A stretch of DNA of 64,000 bases from NCBI GenBank assembly GCA_017562135.1, contig QEYB01000338.1, positions 62,001-126,000 on the forward strand, in the 5' to 3' direction. The stretch is from Dipylidium caninum. Its lineage: Eukaryota; Platyhelminthes; Cestoda; Cyclophyllidea; Dipylidiidae. Position 1 is the stretch's first letter; the number at the start of each line of letters is the position of its first letter. Of the stretch, positions 57,303-64,000 are shown one piece after another. The translations under genes were made by a program, and so were the position numbers. The notes below the pieces were generated by a model that did no database searches, was not told where the DNA came from, and was given only the letters and a program-made list of their open reading frames with translations.

Positions 57303-60300
57303 ATGTTCAATCATAATTGGTTTTTGTCTAAAAATGTGTCCACCGTTTTGCGCTATATGTCTGCGTTTATTCGTGTCGTGATTGTTGGTGAATATGTTCT
57401 CCCGTATCGTTGCTTATAAAAAATGTTGTTGTACCCTTGTCTCCTTAGGATCCGTAGCCTTGGTATCTGTTCCGGCATTGCGCCAAGAAAGTCCATCCGA
57501 ACAATTTTCCCGTAAATTATCTAATTCGGTTGTTCGGTTTATGAGGTAGTTGATCATATTTTGGTCCGATAAATCAGATCATTTTCTATTGGGCTGCGTA
57601 TATCTCTTCTTTACAAATGGAAACTTTTGATGTTAAAAGAAGTTAGAATTCCCTTTGTATTCAACCACTTTCCTTAAGAACTCTGCGAATTACACCGCGG
57701 CACTCGATGAATGTCATCAAATAGCAGCTGACTTGATCCTTGCTGGGTGCCTTTTGAATGGCGGGCTGTATATCAAATTGGGTCAAGGATTGTCCTCTTT
57801 GAATCATCTACTCCCATACCAAATTACATCAACTCTTGAAATTCTTCACGATAAAGCCATTTCTCGATCACCAGATGAAGTAATATGCTGAACTACTCCT
57901 TATTTTTTCATTGCAAGATCAAACGTATATTTCGAAAAGATTTCGGTGCTCCTCCAGAGGATTTATTTCTCTCCTTTGATACTCTACCGTTCGCCGCTGC
58001 AAGTCTTGCTCAGGTTCACAAGGCTATTACAAAAGACGGCCGGGAAGTCGCCGTAAAAGTTCAGTATGAAGATCTCCGGGAGCGCTTCAACGGAGACATT
58101 TCTACTTTAGAGTTTCTGCTCCGTTGTGTGAAGTTTATTCATCCTAAATTCGACCTGGCTTGGATACTGAGGGATTTGAAGGAAGCTTTGGAACAGGAAC
58201 TGGATTTTGAGAAAGAAGCAGAAAATGCTGAGAAATGTCGATTTGACTTAGCGGAAATGGGCTCTCTTCGACCTGATGGTTCAGTATACATTCCTATCGT
58301 GGAACATGACCTCTCAAGCAAGCGTGTTCTCACCACGGAATTCATTGACGGAATCAAAATAAACGATGTATGCTAATAGCTATACGCTAACAATGCTACC
58401 TTATTAGACTCTCCGTCTGCAAAATGCGGGTTTCTCTCTTGCTACTATCGACAAGATTATGATTTCAGCCTTCGGTCGTCAAGTCTTCTGTACAGGTTTT
58501 GTACACGCGGATCCACATCCAGGAAATCTTCTTGTTCGACAGCGTCATAATTCAAAAACCTCCATGCTACGCAACATTCTCCTTTTCTTTATGGGATGCT
58601 TTCTTGAAACTCCAGTACAGCTAGTAATTATTGACCATGGCCTCTACCAGAGTATCCCTAATGATGAACGGTTAGCGTTATGTGAAATGTACAAGTCGAT
58701 TTTAAATAATGATGTGCGAGTTATGCAGGAAAGTGCAAAGCGACTGAATGTTATAGGTACGTACTGGTCACGATGGTCAAAATGATGGATCGCGTTTTCG
58801 ATATTACTCGGTTCTTTGTTATTTGAATAAATTATCCTAAAACCTCTTCTAAGAGTATTAGTTTAACTTAAACTTGGAGCTCCAGAATTCGAAATGTAAC
58901 TCATTCAATTAAAATAGAATTTTGGTTTGATAGCGTACTCCTCATATTTGCTATCGAGTTTGGTATGGTTAACGAAGCAGTTTGGGTCCTCTTTCTGCAG
59001 TCTACCGCAGTTATCCTTAACTTCTTAATACAGACTTGTGAATTTTCTCATGCTCCATAATTCATTAAATGTGCACTCGTGCTTTATCACTAGTTAACAA
59101 CGAAGTCAATTGAACTTAGGTAGTTTTAACTTACCCGTGAATGCCTCTTACAGGATCGTTGATATTCGTAGCTAGATGTTTAATGAGTAAAAGAATGAAT
59201 TTTCTTTCGACTGACCCTAAAAGCCGGAGATCAATATACAAATAGAAGAAAAGTGTGCATTGTGTCATTTAATGATAACCGCAATCGTTGTCCTTTATGT
59301 ACGTTTTCATTTGGCACTGTATCATAACTCAAAAACTCAATGACATTTGTTAATGTGAAAATTCTTTTCTGTTTTTTATTTTGAAGAATGACAAGCTATT
59401 CCATGTAGAAAACTCCAATGGCTTGAACGGGGTTTATTTAGGCAAAGAAGTCGCAATATCCTGTTTTGCTATTTTTATTGAAACATCGAGTACATAATTT
59501 GGTTATAATCTTTCTGATGTCTACTTAATTTATTTGCTTTTCGACCGCCAGATTATGCGACTTTCGGTGATATAATAGTCCAACGTCCCTGGCGTCGCAT
59601 GGGTCGTGCGTTATCGAGTAAGTTGACGGAGTCGGACAAGGCCTATATTCGAGAGCAGGCCGAGCTCTACTTCGATCGCATTCTCGCTGTCCTCCATCAG
59701 ATGCCTCGCCCTCTCTTACTCTTTATTCGGCAAGTAATATTCATTCTTAGCTACTCTTTCAATAACACAAATTCTTTTCCGGTGGCTAATTTAGGTCTAA
59801 TTTCATTTGAAGTTTGTTTAAACAATTCTATTTCATTATAAATCATAGATTATTCGTCCTTCCCAAATTACGAATAGTCTCATTGGAATGCAAATATTTC
59901 CAAGGAACCCTTTCAAACCAAAACATATTGATTTACGCTCAAATACCGAAGGGCCAGTCCAATGTTTTCTACCTAATCTCCTCGTTTTGCAAAAGATGCC
60001 ACACTTAAGAATTTCGTAGATGATCTCGCCCACAATTTAATCAATGGAACAGTCCAATTCGACGACGAAGGTTTTGAAAGCTTAAATAAGGTGTTTTCCA
60101 CAATCACCAAAGATCAACTGGCCCGATTTAAGCTGGACGCTCTGAGTCAGAATCAAGTTGGTTTAGGTGAGAATATACAAACCAAATCAGCCACTGATAC
60201 ACTGTATCAGAGTTTGCTGTGGCGGCTCGTCTTTCAGGCATGTATAGATCTTTTGTCGAAAGAGTCTCTGCAGTGTACTGTCCCCAGTCTATTAGAAAGA

Positions 60301-61681
60301 GCCTGGAGTTATGTTGAACGCCTGAAGGCATTTCTCAGACCATTCGTCAGAACGACTTCTATGGTTTGTGACTCGAAAGTATTTGGTGATTTAAACAGGA
60401 ATCAATCGAATGTGAAAGATTGTGAAGTGGAGATCGAGGCGATTTATAAACCTCGAGAAGCAGAAACTGTGTTGACTGATGACATTCCTGCCATAAGAAA
60501 CATCACCTTGGACATGGTCTGAGTGGCTACAACTTCTCGAATCACCGTGGTTGCCACGGCTACAGAGACGCTAACTTTGGTCCATGCAGCACGCCTGAAG
60601 TTTTCTCCGATGACGTCGCCTTGGTCGCCAATAAAATTTCGATAGAGGTGCAAACTCTTCCACAGATGGTTAGCGCGAACACACAATCTAACCCCTTTCC
60701 TGAAGGTCTCTTGGTTCCTCTACCAGTGGAACTTCAGCAATCCAGACTGGAAAGATCAGTATAGAAAACTACGAGTCCAACTGGCCCATGAGGCGAGCAA
60801 GTATTTATCCATGTTCCGAAAATGTCAAAATTTGCAAACAAAACTTAGGGCTTGTTGCAGAAGTAATGAAAGAACATTAGGAGTTAACCAGAAGAACCCT
60901 TTTTTAAATCATTTCGAGTCAATTCGAAGAGACCTGGATGATGGGAGTGAAGGATTTGAAAGAGTTTTAAATTACCCAGCGATAGAGCGGTTTATGATCT
61001 TAAACATTGAAATATCAGAGTGGCCGAAATCACTGAAGTCCGAAATTGCTATTCTTTTCGTTTAGTGTTTCTGGATGTGATATTTTTATTTCAGCTCCTG
61101 TTATTTTGGCTTGCTATCATCCTTCATTTTCCGCGAATAGCTGTGGAATTTTGACGAAGATTAACTTTTATAAAATTTAATACTTTACCCTAATCGGTAA
61201 AGGTTGACTTCTTGAAGACACTTCTCGCACTTATGTTTATACTTCTGTGTTCTAAATTTTAATAGTTGTTGATGATTTTATTGTTTTTGCTTTGAAGAAA
61301 CCTGAACATGGTGAGGTCCATTTGCCGCAGCCATGGGGATCGCATCAATCGGCATGAGTATCTCATTTACACGGCTCTTCTCGGTAGTCGGTCGCCCAAC
61401 TATATCAGCCTTACTTCAGCTTGGTTTCAGTGGAAGGCATATATTTTCCTTATAAGGTGGGTCGACCTCTTAAAATACTGGACCGGCTCTCCTGTAAGAC
61501 ATAATCGTCTATTATCTCTTTCCTTTCAAGGTGGGAAGCGTTGAAAAACAACGTCTGCCTTCTTGTGTTACGTCTTCTTGCCCGCTTTGGACTAGTTCCA
61601 GATCTTAAAGAAATCCAGTCTTTGGCTGCTCAAACTACACGTCAGAAGAGAATAGGATTTTTAACGCCCAGAAGTGTCTAA
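57303..61681 (+). CDS. ADCK5: ADCK5-type UbiB/ABC1 atypical kinase, complete (577 aa)
   Basis: Member of the mitochondrial UbiB/ABC1 atypical kinase family linked to coenzyme Q and lipid homeostasis; ADCK5 itself is poorly characterised. Nine exons: 57303-57387, 57449-57545, 57578-57641, 57679-57879, 57918-58367, 58408-58756, 59552-59729, 61298-61456 and 61531-61681. Phases close to 577 codons, nearly the human length of 580. The signature KxGQ motif is KLGQ (115-118); the alanine-rich loop replacing the P-loop is AAASLAQVH (175-183); the VAVK lysine is Lys196; the catalytic-loop region is HADPHPGN (332-339) and the metal aspartate is in IDHGLY (about 375). NGGLYIKLGQGLSSLNHLLP and RNLNMVRSI mark ADCK5 rather than ADCK1. 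The hydrophobic start may target mitochondria. About 16 extra hydrophobic residues (RNILLFFMGCFLET) precede IDHG. The seventh intron (59730-61297) begins GCAAGT, a GC-AG intron. ATTAAA at 61702-61707 may be the polyadenylation signal. Confidence 0.95.
59996..61065 (+). CDS. Open exon-like segments inside the ADCK5 intron (nested gene or pseudogene)
   Basis: Two same-frame plus-strand segments lie in the 1.57 kb intron: 59996-60516 (acceptor TTTTGCAAAAG; NFVDDLAHNLINGTVQFDD, KVFSTITKDQLARFKLDAL) and 60727-61065 (acceptor CCTCTACCAG; NPDWKDQYRKLRVQLAHEAS, helical and coiled-coil-like, ending at a stop). Joined through a weak donor at 60517 they give about 285 codons in one frame. The 210-bp gap has a third open frame (60504-60759) that might be an alternative exon or a frameshifted part. 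No ATG precedes the first segment in frame, and no family was recognised. The length and composition of the frames are unlike the surrounding introns. It could be a nested gene with an unseen first exon, alternative ADCK5 exons, or a decayed copy. Confidence 0.45.
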
Positions 61682-63063
61682 GATTTTGTCTTTCTCTGTA
61701 AATTAAATGATTGCCGCTGAATCGTCAGACCAAAATCGGATACTAATTCTGGGATATCTTCGATCGTACAATGGGAATTATTTTCGCTTTTTTTTCAAAC
61801 TTGCCAAGAGACTATGATTCATGTGACATTTTTGGAGTAAAAAGTGTTTATTGGTCCTCTAAATTGGTTACGACCTTTAGTTCGGTTGAGAATTTCGTAG
61901 ACAATTTAATGTTCATGTTCATCTGCCGGTACGGCCTGGTTCTATTTTTCGTCAGTACGGAAATGGCGTACACAGGATGGTGACCTTATCAATTTAGGCT
62001 TTAAATTACTTCGGCGTACTTTCCATTGTCACTGTACTGGGCAAAATGCCTAAATCTGACAGGTCTGTGGATTTGTATTTATCCTAGATACATTTATCTT
62101 TCGTAACCTCGTGATGCGTCTTTTAGCCGTACAACCTGAACTAATTCAATTTCTAAATAAGTTACCCTCTGCGATCAGCAGGAAACACGCGTAACGTTGA
62201 CTGGATCTGTCTAAATTAGCCGAGGAGGTTATAATATACACCCCGGCCGCCCAAGCTCAATCCATTTATCTTCGCATCTTTCGTTACTAGGCCTGCATCG
62301 CGGCTTTCCTCGAAACAGCTTCACTCGTATTATGTGGTGTATTGGCGGTTGCGTGCATGCCAATCGTACGTTCAATACGCGATGGAGAATTCCTGACGTT
62401 TGGTGCACACTTACATCTTCGGATTACCATCTTGGGGGCATGACTTTGTCCTTACGGTCCCCCAAGCCTTACTGTTATGCTTCAAGGGGATGGCATGATC
62501 TCCACAAGAAGCATATCCTGAAGATGAAGCATGACGAGGGGAGTTCCTCTCTTGGGTAGTTTTCTAGTCTTCGACTATACTTTTCAATAAGGGCCAGGAT
62601 TTGGTGAGTGATAGAGTGAATCCATTAACAAAACGCCTGCGATCCGTAAAAATTTTTGTTTGTAACTGATGCTTTTTTTCATATACAAGCAGGATTCCGG
62701 GCACAGAGTCATTTTATAACAAGCCCGAGGTCCCCGTCACTTGAAAGACATTAATTGTTTCCCATTAGGGCATTTATTTCATGCAAATGAGTGAGTCGAA
62801 AATTAGCGAGAGTGGCACGGGTGCGTACGTCTTTTGGGTTTTATTGAATTTGCTACGAATTTACAGGCAACATAACTTGTTAACTTGTCTATTACTCGAG
62901 TCAAGAAGAGAGATGCCAATGAACAACCGAAAGCAATTCCGATCACGCTCACATTCAGGTTACTATCGCTCCTCCGCAAATAGGCAGATAGGTTGATAGG
63001 CTAAAAAAACGAGAAGTAGGTTATATGACACATACTTTTAACTTGGGGAAATATTCGCTCATT
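61682..63063. other. Intergenic region
   Basis: Lies between the 3' ends of the ADCK5-type gene (plus) and the right-edge gene (minus). Open frames are short and unrecognised; nothing else noted apart from the polyadenylation signal candidate at 61702-61707. Confidence 0.5.
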
Positions 63064-64000
63064 TTAGCGACGACGGAGTGGAGAGATAGGAGACAAAAAA
63101 AAGACATGGCCAAAACGATCAGATTCTCGTAGAGCTGCCGCATCCTCCTCAAGTTGTCCGGGCGGAGTAATCGATAGCCTCGCAGTGGTCACGCTTTGCT
63201 CTGTCAGCTGATTCTTCAAACGGTCTGGTGGCTGCTGGTCACTTAAGGCGGTAACATGTATCCTCTGGCATTTTTGAACATAATTTCGGTGTGTTGTAGC
63301 ATTGCAAGTCTGTTCGTCGTTCAATACAGTGCATATATCCTAAATAAGAGAACTGTGAAAGAGGAGGTGAGTTGCCGCTTTCACGCAACTTGACCTGTTT
63401 TGATGGTTTTAGAGCATCCTGGGCAGTTGGAAACAGTTTTTGATTAACTGTGCGGTGGCAACAGCAGGGTTATTGGTCACACGACTACTCGATAATTTGG
63501 TACAGATGTTGTTTCCTTGTGTTAAATATACGTTGGCTTGTTTCTGCCGGCGTGACCTCAAATTCAAACGTCGTCGACAATAAATTGGCATTTTGCAGCT
63601 TAATAGTTAATTTTTTTGGTGGTTACCACGGCTATCGTTCATCTAATAGTGAAATGTGAAGTCTACAGAAAATTATCAATAGCGACAGTCGCAAATTGGG
63701 CAATATGAAACATTTAATATCTGACTAAAATAGAGGAGTCTATGCACAAAATGGGAAACTTAAGACTTCTAAGAGATGGGGATGTTAAGTAACTAGAGTG
63801 AACTTTAGCGCATTAAAAAATCTTATCTGTCCACGAAGTCAAACTCGTGATACATTTTACTAAAAACTTCAAATTAGGGCCTATGTCAAATAATCTCGAA
63901 ATGGTTCCATAGTTGTTTGTTTGGTCACTTACATCATACACCAGGGTATTACGATTTCTCAAGGCGTCCTTGGAGTTGGAGGTAATGAAGAACGGCAGGG
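63064..64000 (-). CDS. Last two exons of an unidentified gene running off the right edge
   Basis: Minus strand. The first segment runs from beyond the window edge to 63933 and ends at an excellent GTAAGT donor; it reads PFFITSNSKDALRNRNTLVYD. After a 593-bp intron an acceptor (CTTATTTAG) opens exon 63339-63064: DICTVLNDEQTCNATTHRN, then a polar, glutamine- and arginine-rich tail ending SPISPLRRR and a stop. Both segments are phase 0 at the junction. The N-terminal bulk is outside the window and I do not recognise the family; the tail looks disordered and cytoplasmic or nuclear. Confidence 0.6.

Noticed and set aside
1..64000. Search for tRNA, rRNA, CRISPR arrays and bacterial-type operons
   Set aside because: No cloverleaf with a matching TpsiC box, no rRNA segment and no direct-repeat array was seen; the gene structures are eukaryotic.

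Overview
This 64 kb window is nuclear DNA from an animal, most likely a parasitic flatworm and probably a tapeworm. The evidence is intron-rich genes with canonical GT..AG sites, many ultra-short introns (29-40 bp) mixed with multi-kilobase ones, metazoan-only gene families, and roughly balanced AT-leaning composition. The species assignment is inference. I rebuilt exon structures by hand from splice motifs and protein-family resemblance; reading frames close exactly in all genes reported as complete.

Left part (1-14 kb): the 3' exons of a cytoplasmic dynein intermediate chain (+), then a ten-exon gene for a secreted, probably GPI-anchored protein with a 15-nt microexon and a clear TATA box (+), then about 5.7 kb without a supportable gene.

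14.1-20.2 kb (-): the most striking object, a ten-exon, about 1094-residue receptor built like a membrane guanylyl cyclase. Its ectodomain resembles the bacterial phosphate-binding protein PstS, and both its kinase-homology and cyclase domains have lost their catalytic residues. I know of no such architecture.

21-25 kb: a complete KDEL receptor (+), a small thrombospondin-type-1-like single-pass protein (-), and a possible 3' terminal exon of an unidentified gene (-).

28.3-38.9 kb (-): a complete four-exon ZEB/zfh-1 zinc-finger homeodomain repressor of about 571 residues. Its first exon, carrying a NuRD-type RRKQ motif, lies 6 kb upstream of the rest. The introns hold G-rich, TG and GGT tracts.

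43.6-54.1 kb: a 17-beta-HSD12-type 3-ketoacyl-CoA reductase (-), a mitochondrial single-stranded DNA-binding protein (+), and a PIP4P/TMEM55 homologue (-) in which the cysteine of the reported CX5R motif is alanine.

54.8-64 kb: a doubtful unrecognised gene (-), a complete nine-exon ADCK5-type UbiB/ABC1 atypical kinase (+) using one GC-AG intron and containing unexplained open exon-like segments in that intron, and the last two exons of an unidentified gene running off the right edge (-).

The genes form no operon. They are ordinary housekeeping loci (transport, ER retrieval, lipid and mitochondrial functions) interspersed with worm-specific surface proteins.
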